This document shows positions 1 to 9,000 of a stretch of 46,944 nucleotides of DNA, in pieces. The notes below the pieces were generated by a model that made no database searches, was not told where the DNA came from, and was given only the letters and a program-made list of their open reading frames with translations. The number at the start of each line of letters is the position of its first letter. Position 1 is the stretch's first letter. Origin of the DNA: Thermoflexales bacterium (lineage in GTDB: Bacteria; Chloroflexota; Anaerolineae; Fen-1058); assembly GCA_016931085.1 (NCBI GenBank), contig JAFGFO010000062.1, positions 1-46,944 on the forward strand, read 5' to 3'. The position numbers were made by a program, and so were the translations under genes.

Positions 1-105
1 CGGCGCAGGCTGAAAGTGGATTTGGACCTTCCCATGCATGATATGTACAGCGAGTTTGTCTTGGAGATCCTGAAGCGTGCGGATGAAGCTGTTAGTCGTG
101 AGTGA
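1..105 (+). CDS. C-terminal end of an unknown protein (partial)
   Basis: An open frame enters from the left edge and stops at a TGA at 103-105, giving 34 residues that end in an amphipathic, charged helix (EILKRADEAVSRE). The next gene starts 30 bp downstream in the same direction, so this is probably the upstream member of the operon with the DUF6398 gene. Too little is visible to name a family. Confidence 0.5.
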   Translation, partial: RRRLKVDLDLPMHDMYSEFVLEILKRADEAVSRE

Positions 106-135
106 ATGAGATCAAATTAGAGAAGGAGTAAAACC

Positions 136-654
136 ATGCCCAAGAAAACCAAGAGTGAAAGCGTTCCGGCCGCGATGGCAGCGCGCTATGACGACATCGC
201 GGCTTCGATCGACGCGTTTTGCGCCGAGCACCTGAATGACGAATACGCGCAGGTCTGCCGCCAGATGGCGGCGACCCTGGCCCGCAAGCGGCCCTCACCC
301 CTGCTGGGCGGCAAGGCCAATACGTGGGCGGCGGCCATTCTGCATACCGTGGGCAGCGTCAACTTTTTGTTCGACAAGAGCCAGTCACCCCACATGCGGG
401 CGGATGACCTGGCGGTTGCTTTCGGTCTCAGCAAGAGCACGGTCGGTAACAAGTCCAAGCAGATCAAGGACATCCTCAAGATCGGCATCTTTGACCCGGC
501 CTGGACTTTGCCCAGCCGGATGGACAGCAACCCGATGGCGTGGATGATTTCGGTGGATGGCTTCATCATCGACGCTCGCAGTGCGCCGCGCTACATCCAG
601 GAAGTGGCCTATCACAAGGGCTTGATTCCCTATCTGCCGGGCGAGGAAGAATAG
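136..654 (+). CDS. DUF6398 domain protein
   Basis: A 172-residue soluble protein that matches the DUF6398 pattern as I recall it: an N-terminal helical part (RYDDIAASIDAFCAEHLNDEY), a central GSVNFLFDKSQSPHMRADDL segment, a helix-turn-helix-like VAFGLSKSTVGNKSKQIKDIL stretch (about residues 92-117) and the terminal NPMAWM...GFIIDAR motif. The ATG at 136 has a good AAGGAG ribosome site about 9 nt upstream, and there is no signal peptide or membrane segment. The biochemical role of the family is not established. The helix-turn-helix-like part hints at DNA binding, which is inference. The next gene follows within 20 bp, so the two are likely co-transcribed. Confidence 0.75.
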   Translation: MPKKTKSESVPAAMAARYDDIAASIDAFCAEHLNDEYAQVCRQMAATLARKRPSPLLGGKANTWAAAILHTVGSVNFLFDKSQSPHMRADDLAVAFGLSKSTVGNKSKQIKDILKIGIFDPAWTLPSRMDSNPMAWMISVDGFIIDARSAPRYIQEVAYHKGLIPYLPGEEE

Positions 655-672
655 GACCAAGAAGGTGTGACG

Positions 673-1185
673 ATGAAGGGCAAAAAGAGACGAGGACATT
701 GGCGCTTGCCCAAAGCAAGGCAGCGAGATCGCTCGCGCCGACCGGTCGAATATCCTATCGCCACGGTTGCCTATTATGGACCGGATAACAAGACGGTGAC
801 CAAGATCGCCGTTGGGATCATCGAGTCGGAAGGCACCGAGCCGATTATGGAGCGTTGGCTTGGGCCAGACGTGCTGACCAGCTCAGAAGTACGCTTGCAG
901 ATGGTTGGATTCATCGCAGCGCACGGCGTCAAGCAGGTTGTCATCACGGATGGCCCGATTGGCTGTCCCCATGAGGAAGGCGTCGATTTTCCAGAGGGGC
1001 AAGAGTGCCCCTATTGCCCGTTCTGGCGGGGCAAGCGGGATCTCCAGGTGCCGGATCAGGCGCAGCAAGCCGACCCCTACCAGGCGATGAAGACTTTGTC
1101 ACACCAGCGCATGGACTTGATGTGGGAGATGGGGCAGCAGGGGCTGCCGCTCAACGATGAGGACAGGCGCCAAGATTATGCGTGA
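673..1185 (+). CDS. Hypothetical protein with a Cys/His metal-site motif
   Basis: A 170-residue protein of unknown function. The N-terminus is very basic (KGKKRRGHWRLPKARQRDRSRR) and the middle is a compact alpha/beta-like region (TVAYYGPDNKTVTKIAVGI). Around residues 120-140 lies CPHEEGVDFPEGQECPYCPFW, whose Cys/His spacing suggests a zinc site. A GTG at 667 is possible, but the AGAAGG ribosome site at 659-665 sits at proper distance from the ATG at 673, so that start was chosen. The 3' end overlaps the next gene by 8 nt if that gene starts at 1178, which implies translational coupling. I do not recognise a named family with confidence. Confidence 0.65.
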   Translation: MKGKKRRGHWRLPKARQRDRSRRPVEYPIATVAYYGPDNKTVTKIAVGIIESEGTEPIMERWLGPDVLTSSEVRLQMVGFIAAHGVKQVVITDGPIGCPHEEGVDFPEGQECPYCPFWRGKRDLQVPDQAQQADPYQAMKTLSHQRMDLMWEMGQQGLPLNDEDRRQDYA

Positions 1186-1492
1186 GCATCCCGAATATAG
1201 TCATTTGTGGGGGCGACTGAGCGAGCTGCCGGACGCGGAAATCGAGCAAGGCGGTGTCAGTCCGATCATGCACATTGTGACTCATACCGTGATCGAGAAT
1301 CAGCTTGTGCTGGGTGAGCCCAAGGAAGTAGGGCGTACCCTCAAGCGCTTGATGCGGCAGGGTGTGTCTCGCCACGAAGCGGTGCACCGAGTGGGCAGCG
1401 CGTGGGCGGAGGAGCTCTTTTATACACTCAGGGATCGTCGCCCGTTTGACGAGCCGGCCTACATTCGCAAGCTGCAAGAGCTCGAGTGGTGA
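1178..1492 (+). CDS. DUF1841-like small protein
   Basis: A 104-residue protein resembling DUF1841: an EHPEY motif at the N-terminus, then SPIMHIVTHTVIENQLVLGEP, which corresponds to the family's NPFLHL..H..IEEQ block, and a C-terminal SRHEAVHRVG helix. Several conserved histidines (roughly residues 4, 35, 39, 69 and 73) could bind a metal, but no activity is known. The start at 1178 makes an 8-nt overlap with the upstream gene; an in-frame ATG at 1157 would add seven residues. Its stop is only one base from the stop of the convergent nuclease-like gene. The family call is from memory of the motif. Confidence 0.6.
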   Translation: MREHPEYSHLWGRLSELPDAEIEQGGVSPIMHIVTHTVIENQLVLGEPKEVGRTLKRLMRQGVSRHEAVHRVGSAWAEELFYTLRDRRPFDEPAYIRKLQELEW

Positions 1493-1493
1493 A

Positions 1494-2588
1494 CTAGGGT
1501 GCTGAAGGACGAGTTTCGCCAGAGATTTGGGTGAGTGATTGCAAATAACTCAGCCGGCCGGCGTGAGCCAGCAGAGGCCGTATGGCCGGATCCAGGGTGG
1601 CCTGGACGCGAGCCAGCAGCTCTTGCCAGGTAAGCAGGTGAGTGCACCTGGACGGGGCGCGCAGGTGCTGTCGAAATTGCTCGAATTCTTGGGCATGGGT
1701 GCGCAGGCTGGCCTGCCTGTTGAAGTCGTTGACGATGGCCAGCAAGTGTGGTTCCAGCCCCCATATCTCAGGGCGGCATAGCTCGTTTGCCAACACCATG
1801 TGCCGGAGCAACTGGTAGAAACGGTGCATGGTCTTGCGCCATTCGTGCATATCAACCAGTAACGTGTGTAGAGATACTTCGTAAGCATCCGGCACTGATG
1901 TGCTGCCGGTGCGCTCCCATGCCCTGGTGAGCGTCCCTGGCTTGCCCAGCTTGCTTTCGACCATAACCAGGTAGCGCTGGCCCTTGAGCATAATGTCGGT
2001 TTCGGTGTGATAACCTCGCCGTGGCTCGACCCGCTCTAATGCCTGTCTGATTTCCGGCCCAAGTTCGGCTGCATTCCAAGGTCGGTGCCAGTAGAGCACC
2101 TGGAACTCGTCTTCAAGGCCCAAGGCGCGAGTAACCACATCCAGATGCCCTGTCTTTTCCAGGGTGCGAAACAGGTTCCAGGATAGGGCGTCTTCGCTGT
2201 TCTCGCTGGCCAGGCGTGGTGTCCCTTGCACGCTGGTGTAGCCCCCGAAGGTGTCTCGGGTAGCTTTCCAGGCTATGGCTGGCGCGTCTGCGTCCACGAT
2301 GATATTGTCTCGCCAGTCGTGATAGACCTTGACGCCTGAGGAGGTGATGATGTGTGGCTTGTCGGGTTCTGGCTCGTCGATGCGCAGGGGCAATTCAGGC
2401 TGTTCCATCGAGCCGACCAACGGATCATGGGCAAGCCGGTAGCCTTTGGGCAGAGGCACCTCGGTAGCGTAAGGTCTTTCCCAATCGTTGACGAGCCCTT
2501 GCTCGATGGCCTGGGCCACAGCCTCTTCAGGCGTCTCGGCAAAGACCACAGCGTGGCGGCGAGAACCGTGGATGTGGTAAACGTTCAT
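1494..2588 (-). CDS. PD-(D/E)XK nuclease-like protein
   Basis: A 364-residue soluble protein. Residues 1-55 form a small domain (VYHIHGSRRHAVVFAETPEE...AIEQGL...PLPKGYRL) that looks like a separate adaptor module. The middle contains HTETDIMLKGQRYLVMVESKLGK (about residues 194-216), in which the D of TDIM and the ExK of VESK fit the metal-binding core of PD-(D/E)XK nucleases. An upstream Glu-rich helix (LASENSEDALSWNLFRTLE) could supply the first acidic residue. The remainder is alpha-helical. It sits just downstream of the vapBC pair and could be a defence or repair nuclease, which is inference. No strong ribosome site precedes the ATG. Confidence 0.6.
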   Translation of the reverse strand: MNVYHIHGSRRHAVVFAETPEEAVAQAIEQGLVNDWERPYATEVPLPKGYRLAHDPLVGSMEQPELPLRIDEPEPDKPHIITSSGVKVYHDWRDNIIVDADAPAIAWKATRDTFGGYTSVQGTPRLASENSEDALSWNLFRTLEKTGHLDVVTRALGLEDEFQVLYWHRPWNAAELGPEIRQALERVEPRRGYHTETDIMLKGQRYLVMVESKLGKPGTLTRAWERTGSTSVPDAYEVSLHTLLVDMHEWRKTMHRFYQLLRHMVLANELCRPEIWGLEPHLLAIVNDFNRQASLRTHAQEFEQFRQHLRAPSRCTHLLTWQELLARVQATLDPAIRPLLAHAGRLSYLQSLTQISGETRPSAP

Positions 2589-2638
2589 GGGTTACGAGCT
2601 TGCGTTCGTGGTTTTGGCTTTCGGGTCACAGCAAGCGG

Positions 2639-3121
2639 TTAGGGGTGATCGTTGGGATTTACTGTGTGGATCCCCTCGGCAGTAGCGGCTGTCAGGAGGT
2701 CATCATCAGCGGAGACAAGAACGAGTGTTGGTAGATCATGTGCGACCAGGGCATTGTTGAGCCGTATGGCGCACGCCAGGTGAATGGCGTCGTATCCGCG
2801 TAAGCGATGCTGTTCGGTGAGTTGGATGGCGTCGTTCACAATAGAACGGTCAATATCTACCAAGACATATTCATCTTGGGCATCAGCTTCCAGGTCCGTA
2901 CGGGCGTCGCGATACGCCTGTGAGGTAATGCCAGCCCCTCGGAGCTTGCCAGCAAAAGCGGCAGCTATCTCGACCAAGCCTATCTCGGCTACCGCGATGG
3001 TTTGTGCCGGATCATCACACCAGGCTTGAACCCAAGCTGTGCCAATCTCGGTCATGTAGCGCTTGACCAATGCGCTGCTGTCGAAATAAGCTGTGACGGT
3101 GGTAGCGGAAGGTTGGGTCAT
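2639..3121 (-). CDS. vapC: VapC-family PIN-domain toxin
   Basis: A 160-residue PIN ribonuclease. The acidic active-site pattern is visible: the first Asp in AYFDSSALVKRY, a Glu in AEIGLVEIAAAF, the D of GYDAIHLACAI and the final Asp in VLVSADDDLL. Family members cut RNA, often tRNA or rRNA, when the antitoxin is lost. The ATG overlaps the antitoxin's TGA as ATGA (3118-3121), the usual antitoxin-first coupled layout. It is paralogous to the PIN gene at 32982-33452, and both proteins end with an NPNDHP motif. Confidence 0.9.
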   Translation of the reverse strand: MTQPSATTVTAYFDSSALVKRYMTEIGTAWVQAWCDDPAQTIAVAEIGLVEIAAAFAGKLRGAGITSQAYRDARTDLEADAQDEYVLVDIDRSIVNDAIQLTEQHRLRGYDAIHLACAIRLNNALVAHDLPTLVLVSADDDLLTAATAEGIHTVNPNDHP

Positions 3122-3420
3122 AGCTGCCCACGTCGTTGTTCAATGATGATTTCACTAGCTGGTTTGCCACTGGCCTGGACAGGGGTGTGACGCACGCGAG
3201 TCCGCGAGCGTGTCGTGGCGTGGGGTACAGACACGAGGCCGGTTGAGAGCAGCGCTTGGAGCACCTGCGCTTTGAGTGCAAGGCGATCTGATTCTGGTTC
3301 TGTCTCTTCTTCAGCTTTTACCTGGCGCAGTCCCAGTTCAATAATCTCAGGCAGGCGGTTTTGAAGCGGCTTCAGCCGCGCAGCCAATTCTTCTGATACT
3401 CGAAGTGGAATAGTCACCAT
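3118..3420 (-). CDS. vapB: VapB-like antitoxin, ribbon-helix-helix type
   Basis: A 100-residue protein. The N-terminus (VTIPLRVSEELAARLKPL) fits a short beta strand followed by the helices of a ribbon-helix-helix DNA-binding fold; the middle is acidic. The C-terminus (KPASEIIIEQRR) is the probable toxin-binding tail and matches the tail of the otherwise unrelated antitoxin at 32665-32985. GGAGGTGA lies just upstream of the ATG. A consensus promoter sits at 3439-3467, and the TGAT-N3-ATCA palindrome over its -10 box is a plausible autoregulatory operator. Confidence 0.8.
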   Translation of the reverse strand: MVTIPLRVSEELAARLKPLQNRLPEIIELGLRQVKAEEETEPESDRLALKAQVLQALLSTGLVSVPHATTRSRTRVRHTPVQASGKPASEIIIEQRRGQL

Positions 3421-3438
3421 AGCTCACCTCCATATTTG

Positions 3439-3467
3439 ATTATATCAGTCTTGGTGTGGATGGTCAA
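3439..3467 (-). promoter_or_regulatory. Sigma-70-type promoter of vapBC (first copy)
   Basis: On the minus strand, TTGACC (3462-3467), a 17-nt spacer and TATAAT (3439-3444) lie just upstream of the vapB ribosome site. The -10 box is embedded in the small palindrome TGATATAATCA, a candidate antitoxin operator. The hexamers and spacing are the same as for the second vapBC operon at 32575-32603. Confidence 0.75.
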
Positions 3468-3577
3468 GAACAAATCGGCACTGGACGCCTTTCGTCCAAG
3501 GGTGGATGTGCTTGCGTGCGAGGTGGCATTTTCGGCCGATCGGGGTACAATCAGAACATTGATGCGGATTGGGGAAT

Positions 3578-3712
3578 ATGAACCAAACTGGGGCAATATA
3601 TGGTTCGGTCGGACTGGACGACCTGCGCTCGCTTGTGCTGGGCGGCCCGGCGCCGCTGTTCGCCACGATCAGCGGTGCGCATCTGTACGGCTTCCTCGCA
3701 GGACAGCGATAA
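3578..3712 (+). pseudogene. Relic of a YcgL-type predicted nucleotidyltransferase
   Basis: An ATG at 3578 opens 44 codons whose product contains LFATISGAHLYGF, the glycine/serine motif of COG3541-type DNA polymerase beta-like nucleotidyltransferases. In intact relatives this is followed at once by a P-S-x-D-S-D metal-site motif. Here the frame stops at 3710-3712, but one frame over the bases read SQDSDN, so a single-base deletion within the catalytic motif (about 3692-3697) explains the stop. The homologous sequence ends soon after, at about 3715, and the rest of the gene is missing. The family identification is from motif recall. Confidence 0.65.
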
Positions 3713-3749
3713 CATTCTTGTTTGGCCGCAAACTCAAGATCACCAAAGC

Positions 3750-4565
3750 CTAGCGGCGGTTCTCTTCCATCCACTTGACCGCGAAATCCACCAGGGCGCG
3801 TTGGGGCATCAGCAGAGCTTGGGCGTTGGCGACTCGGCCTTGCCGGATACAGCCTGTCTCTGCGAAACGTGCGCCAATCTCGGTAAAATCGCCGTCGTCC
3901 AGCTTGATATCCTGAAACGTCACCCACTCCCGCCGGCCGTCGAGTCGTATCGGTGCTCCATTTGTGATGGTCTGGCGGCCGGGATAGATGGCTCTGTATT
4001 CTGCCAGGTGTATCGACGTGTTGTTGGCGTGTCCTACACCGAGCAGTAGAACCCAGCCGTCCCGCTCGTATAGCCTGGCCAGGGGCGATCCTTCTCCCAT
4101 CCCAAACTCGAGCGGGTGCCCGGCCGTGATCTCTTGCGCGTGTGCTCCCCAGGCTGCGAACGAGACCTGGGGATGGCTGCTGCGCAGCACGCCGGCTTGC
4201 TTGCGAAAGGTCTCTGGAATAGCGCCCATTTCGCGCGTCGGCGTCAGATCAGGCTCGTAGGCCGGCATGGTCTCACGGATGACGTCCCACCAGGCTTGGG
4301 GTACGGGCGGATTTTGCCAGGGTGCTGGGTCGGATAGATCGCCTGAATGAGTGGGCATCACCAGGGTGCCTTGTTCGCCCAGCACTTGCTCGAGGGCCAG
4401 GATGACGGCGACCGGCCCGCCGCACACCCATCCCAGCGAGCTGAGCGAGGAGTGGAGGAGAAGGGTCATGCCTGGCTTGACGCCCAGGGCAGCCAAATCT
4501 GCGCGCAAGGACTCGACCGTGGCAGGATATCCTTGGGTGTGCTCGACAGCATCACGTTCGCTCAT
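3750..4565 (-). CDS. AAC(3)-family aminoglycoside N-acetyltransferase-like enzyme
   Basis: A 271-residue protein with the motif chain of the aminoglycoside 3-N-acetyltransferase family: LLHSSLSSLGWVCGG near residue 38, MPTHSGD with DP-x-W-x-NPPVP, a HPQVSFAAWG block, HPLEFGMGEGSPLARLYE and GVGHANNTSIHLAEY. Family enzymes transfer acetyl from acetyl-CoA to an amine; environmental members may have other substrates. The start was placed at 4565 because AAAGGAG lies 7 nt upstream; a longer frame to 4619 would run into the recombinase 3' end. The gap to the recombinase gene is 40 bp in the same direction, so co-transcription is possible. Real drug resistance cannot be inferred. Confidence 0.85.
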   Translation of the reverse strand: MSERDAVEHTQGYPATVESLRADLAALGVKPGMTLLLHSSLSSLGWVCGGPVAVILALEQVLGEQGTLVMPTHSGDLSDPAPWQNPPVPQAWWDVIRETMPAYEPDLTPTREMGAIPETFRKQAGVLRSSHPQVSFAAWGAHAQEITAGHPLEFGMGEGSPLARLYERDGWVLLLGVGHANNTSIHLAEYRAIYPGRQTITNGAPIRLDGRREWVTFQDIKLDDGDFTEIGARFAETGCIRQGRVANAQALLMPQRALVDFAVKWMEENRR

Positions 4566-4605
4566 ATCGTGCTCCTTTTGTTTCTTGGGTGAAAAGCCAC
4601 CGCGT

Positions 4606-5625
4606 TTACCTGGTGGCAATCTTTTCCACCTCGGCCTGCAGATCGGCCTGGCTGGCTTGGGTATAGCGCCGCGTCGTTTCCAGGCTCTTGTGGCCCAAGA
4701 TATCGGCCACGCGATCGATCGAGACCCCCTGGTCTATCAACGACTTGGCGCAGGTATGCCTCAGCACATGGGGTGTCAGGCCCTTGATGTCGGCCACCTT
4801 GCCATAATGAGCCACGATGCGCTGGATCGTCCGCGTGTCTAGCGGGTCATAGGGTTTTCCCTGGGCTGCGAGTGTCTTCTCTCTCTTATCTGCGCTTGGC
4901 TTGCGGCGTCTTGCCTCTGGCGACGTGTCCACAAACAGTGGGGCAGTGGGGGCGTTGAATGGCAACAACTCCATCCAGGCCGAGAGGTAGGCCCGCGCGT
5001 CGGCGTTGAGCGGGACAATCCTGGACTTGTCCTTTTTGCCGAAACGCACGTTGAGCGATCCCTTGCGTTCCGAGATCTGCACGTCGCCCACGCGCAGCTT
5101 GACCACTTCTGATACGCGCAGACCGGCGGCCAGCATGACCACCGCCACGGCCGCATCGCGCCTGGCCAGCACCAGGTTGCTCTGGCGGCGGTAGCCCGGC
5201 CGGCGCTGGGTGGCCTGCACGTCGGTTTCGATGGCCCACCACAGGTCTTGAGTCTGTTGGGGTGTGAGCCAGCGCGGCGCGGTGTCCTGCTGTTCCAGCT
5301 TTTCGACCCCCTTGCTCGGGTTGCCGGCGACCAGGTTCTTGGCGGCTGCCCACTTGCCAAACGCGGCCAGGCCCGACAGGCGCGTGTTGATCGTGTTGGG
5401 TGAGTAGCCTTCCTCATCCTTGGCCTGGGTCATCATATAATCCTTGTAGGCCCGCACGTGGCGGCGGATCATGCGTCTCACGTCGAAGGGCGTTTGATAG
5501 GTGAGCTGGTACCACTGGGCAAAGTCGCGCACGGCGGCCGTATAGCGAGCGATGGTCAGATCGCCCTTGCCCTCGTCGTCTAGCCAGGCGCCAAAGTCTT
5601 GAAGAATGACATCGAGCTTGTCCAT
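4606..5625 (-). CDS. Tyrosine recombinase, Xer/integrase family
   Basis: A 339-residue protein with an N-terminal SAM-like core-binding domain (about residues 5-100) and a C-terminal catalytic domain. The catalytic set is complete: R170 in AAGLRVSE, a hairpin Lys near 197-200 (FGKKDKSR), H286 and R289 in PHVLRH, H312 in GHKS and the nucleophile Y321 in RRYTQ. It therefore probably performs site-specific recombination, either integration/excision of an element or resolution of multimers. An AGGAGGT ribosome site supports the ATG at 5625. Directly upstream are three TACGACATAT words in inverted orientations (5669-5765), good candidates for its binding or crossover sites. There is an insertion of about 35 residues (TSPEARRRKPSADKREK...) between the hairpin and the HxxR box. 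Confidence 0.92.
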   Translation of the reverse strand: MDKLDVILQDFGAWLDDEGKGDLTIARYTAAVRDFAQWYQLTYQTPFDVRRMIRRHVRAYKDYMMTQAKDEEGYSPNTINTRLSGLAAFGKWAAAKNLVAGNPSKGVEKLEQQDTAPRWLTPQQTQDLWWAIETDVQATQRRPGYRRQSNLVLARRDAAVAVVMLAAGLRVSEVVKLRVGDVQISERKGSLNVRFGKKDKSRIVPLNADARAYLSAWMELLPFNAPTAPLFVDTSPEARRRKPSADKREKTLAAQGKPYDPLDTRTIQRIVAHYGKVADIKGLTPHVLRHTCAKSLIDQGVSIDRVADILGHKSLETTRRYTQASQADLQAEVEKIATR

Positions 5626-5668
5626 TCTGTACCTCCTCGACCGGTGGTTGCCAGAACGTTCCACATTT

Positions 5669-5765
5669 TACGACATATAACTGGGGGGATAATCGGCCTC
5701 AAAACCCCCTGTTTTGGCCCCAAAAGGGGCCTTATATGTCGTACATTGCATATTGTACGACATAT
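5669..5765. repeat. Three TACGACATAT sites in inverted arrangement upstream of the recombinase
   Basis: TACGACATATAA at 5669-5680 is matched exactly in inverse by TTATATGTCGTA at 5732-5743. The latter also pairs with a third copy: ATATGTCGTAC (5734-5744) and GTACGACATAT (5755-5765) form a perfect 11-bp inverted repeat around a 10-bp spacer. Between the first and second copies lie G/C-run palindromes (CTGGGGGG..CCCCCTG and GGCCCCAAAAGGGGCC). Paired short arms around a small spacer are what tyrosine recombinases bind, and the array also covers the likely promoter of the recombinase gene. Confidence 0.75.
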
Positions 5766-5965
5766 TGCCGGGATGTCAATTGAGGCGATGGTGTATCATT
5801 TTTCCGAAAAACTGGTGGTCAAGGTCAGTCGCTTTTTGCCAAGTGTGGTGTATAATCAGATTTGTACTATCTCGAGGTTGGCCTGGCTTCCGGTTTTTGC
5901 TATGGATTAAGTATGCTACGAACCTTCGAGTTTGTCAACGGGTCAGGGTCTGGTGTCGCCCATGG

Positions 5966-5995
5966 TTGGTGTACTGTTTCCTAAAGTGGTATACT
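5966..5995 (+). promoter_or_regulatory. Possible promoter of the cyclase gene
   Basis: TTGGTG (5966-5971), an 18-nt spacer and TATACT (5990-5995) lie about 60 nt before the ATG at 6057. A second TATAAT word at 5851-5856 has no convincing -35 box. Apart from the recombinase sites and these weak signals, nothing else was recognised between 5626 and 6056. Confidence 0.35.
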
Positions 5996-6056
5996 TGATG
6001 TGGGGAGGGATATGATTTGCCGACGCTGAGTGAGATGTCAGGAGCACCAACAGTCG

Positions 6057-9000
6057 ATGCGCTGTTCTCAATGCGGGTTTCTGAATCCAGATAGCGCCCT
6101 TGTGTGCGCTGAATGTGGCGCTGCGGCGGCAGGCGACGCGCGGCCCGAGCCCATGGCAGACCAGGAAGCGGTGCGCCGCCTGAGACGGTACATCCCCTCG
6201 GTCGTGGCAGAAGGCATCCTGCGCGACCAGGGACGGCTGCGCGGCGAACGCCGTGAAGTGACGATCCTGTTTGCCGATGCGGTGAACTTTACCCGCCTGT
6301 CAGAGTCGCTGGACGCCGAGTCGATTTTCAACTTGATCAACGACCTGTTGAGCCGCCTGATGGAGTGCGTCCACCGCTATGACGGCGTGGTGGACAAGTT
6401 CACCGGCGACGGCATGATGGTGGTCTTTGGCGCACCCCTCGCCCACGAAAATGATCCGGAACTGGCCGTTTGGGCCGCGCTGGACATGCAACAAGCCGCC
6501 GCCGGGTTTGAACCAGTCGCCCGTGCCCAATTGGGCGCTCCGCTGCAAATCCGCCTCGGCATCCACTGTGGGCCGGCCGTCGCCGGGATCATCGGCACCC
6601 AGACACAGGCCGCCTACACCGTCATTGGAGAGACGGTTAACCTGGCCGCCCGCTTGCAGTCGCTGGCCCGTCCTGGCCACACCCTGGTCAGCGAGCGCGT
6701 CTACCAGCAGACACAGGCGCTGTTCAATTTCCAATCGATGGGCGCCGCCCAGGTCAAAGGCATCAGCCAGCCCGTCGCTGTCTACGAGCTGATAGGCGAC
6801 CGGTCCGAGCCCGTGCAGGCGCGGCGTGGACCAGGCTTTGCGGAAGCCTTTCTGGGGCGCGACGCGGAGCTGGGGCAATTGCAAGCTTTTTTGACCGCCT
6901 TCCTGGACGAGCGGCGCGGCCGATTGGTCGTGATTCAAGGCGAAGCCGGTATCGGCAAGTCGCGGCTGGTAGCCGAGGGGCTGTCTGGCCTCCCATCTGG
7001 CCAGGTCGCGATCTTGCAGGCGAGAGGGTTGCCATACGCTCAAGGCGTGGTTTACGGCATCTTTCGCTCGCTGTTGCAAGAAGCTCTGCGCACCCTCTCG
7101 GCCGGCCCGGCGTGGGATGCCCTGGTGCCCCAGCCCCTGCGTCCTTTCCTGTGGCAAATACTGGGACAGGCACTCGCGCCAGAGCAGCAAGCTGCCTTGC
7201 GCAACCTGGAGCCAGAACGCGTGAAGCAGTTGACCGCCCTGGCGCTGCGCGAGTGGTTACTGGGTGAGGCTCACCGGCAGCCGCTCGTGCTGGTCATGGA
7301 AGACTTTCAGTGGGCCGATGGCCTTTCGCGCGATGCGCTGCAATCGTTGGTCAACCCCCCTCAACAAGCTCCGCTTTTTGTGTTGATCGTCACACGGCCC
7401 CAGCCAGAGCTTCACCTGGATCTTCCCAGGGCCTCGTTGGAAGAACCGCCCGGAGTGCCCCTGTCACTCTTTCTGGACTTGCAGCCGCTTTCACCCCAGG
7501 ACAGCCGCATGTTGCTGGGACACATGGTCAACCTGGCGAGTCTGCCCGAGCAGTTCGTCGACACCCTCCTGGCCCGTGCCAGGGGCACTCCCTTCTATAT
7601 TGAAGAGTTTGTGCGCATGCTCACCGAGAAGCAAGTGCTGAGGCTGGAGGATGGCCAATGGCAAGTGCCCTCAGCCATGGTCTTGCAGGCGCTGGAGATC
7701 CCCAGCACTGTACGCGGGCTGATTATGGCGCGCATGGACCGCTTGCCTGAGGACCTGCAGCGCGTGCTGCGCACGGCGGCCGTCGTCGGCTCGCAGTTCG
7801 CTGTGACTTTGCTGGGAGAGATCGAGCGCCGGCTGCACGGCACCGCCAACGTGCTGCCCTTGTTGGACCGGCTTACCGACCTGGGACTGCTGGAAGAGCG
7901 CCCCCAGGCTGGCGAGCAGGTGCTTGGCTTCCGCAATATCCTCACACAAGAGACGATCTACAGCAGCCTGCTGCGCAGCCAACGCCCTGACCTGCACCGG
8001 GTGGTGGCTGAGTGCATCGAAGAGCTGTATGCTGCCGGCTTGAGTGACCAGGCCGAGGTACTGGCGCTGCACTATGTGCGCGCTCGCGTGCACGACAAGA
8101 CCATGCACTACGCACTGCTGGCCGGCGACCGCGCTCGAGCGCGGTTTGCCAACCAGGAAGCTATCGAGTACTATAGCCAGGCACTGCAGTCCTCGCAACA
8201 CCTGGGCGGCCAAGAAGCGCAGCGTTGGCGAGCGGCGGTCGGGATGGGTGAGGTTGAACAGCACACCGGCAAGTACGAAGAAGCCGCCGTCTTGTACCGG
8301 GCCGCGCTGGATGAGTGGAAACAGGCCCCTGTCGAAGCCCGCGCCCAGGCGATGCTCAGGTTGGGGCAGGTGGGGGACAAGCGTGGTGACTTGGACGAGG
8401 CTGAGGACTGGCTGCGGCAAGGACTCGCGCAGCTCGGCGATGCCTACGGGGCCAGCCCTGATCTGCGCGCCGAAATCTACTCGGAACTGGGCTGGATCAG
8501 TTTGCGCCGGGGAGACCTGGCCGCAGCACACACTTGGTTGGAACAAGGCCTGACGTTGGTTAGCCACACACAACACTACGCTGTGCTGTCGTCCATCCTC
8601 AACCGCCTGGGTGCAGTACATTACCATCGCGGTGAGTGGAGCCAGGCCGCCGGCTGCGTCGAACGGGCGCTCGAACTGCGCGAACGGCTGGGGGACATTG
8701 TGGGCTATGCGCGTTCCCTGAACAACCTGGGCATCCTCAAGCAGGCCAGCGGCGATTGGGCCGGCGCGCTGTCGTGTTACGAGCGCGCGGTCGAGTCGCA
8801 CGAGCGCATCGGCGAAGTCGAGGGACTGGCCCTGGCTCACACCAACCTGGGTGTGCTATACACTATCCGCGGGGAGTGGGCCAAAGCCGAAGAGAATTTG
8901 TTGCGCAGCTTTGCCCTCGCTCAAGGGATTGCCCACCCTTACGAATTGGCCCAGGCTCACATGAACGTGGGACGTCTCTATTTGCTGCAGGAGCGTTGGG

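Noticed and set aside
3600..4049. A + strand gene between the vapBC and acetyltransferase genes
   Set aside because: Most of it is antisense to the acetyltransferase; only the short nucleotidyltransferase relic in another frame shows family motifs.
5734..5765. Integron attC or attI site
   Set aside because: The recombinase lacks an obvious integron-specific insert near the HxxR box and no cassette array follows, so a generic recombinase site is the safer reading.
5599..5998. Short + strand frames upstream of the cyclase gene
   Set aside because: They cross the recombinase promoter region and the inverted sites, and have no ribosome site or family resemblance.
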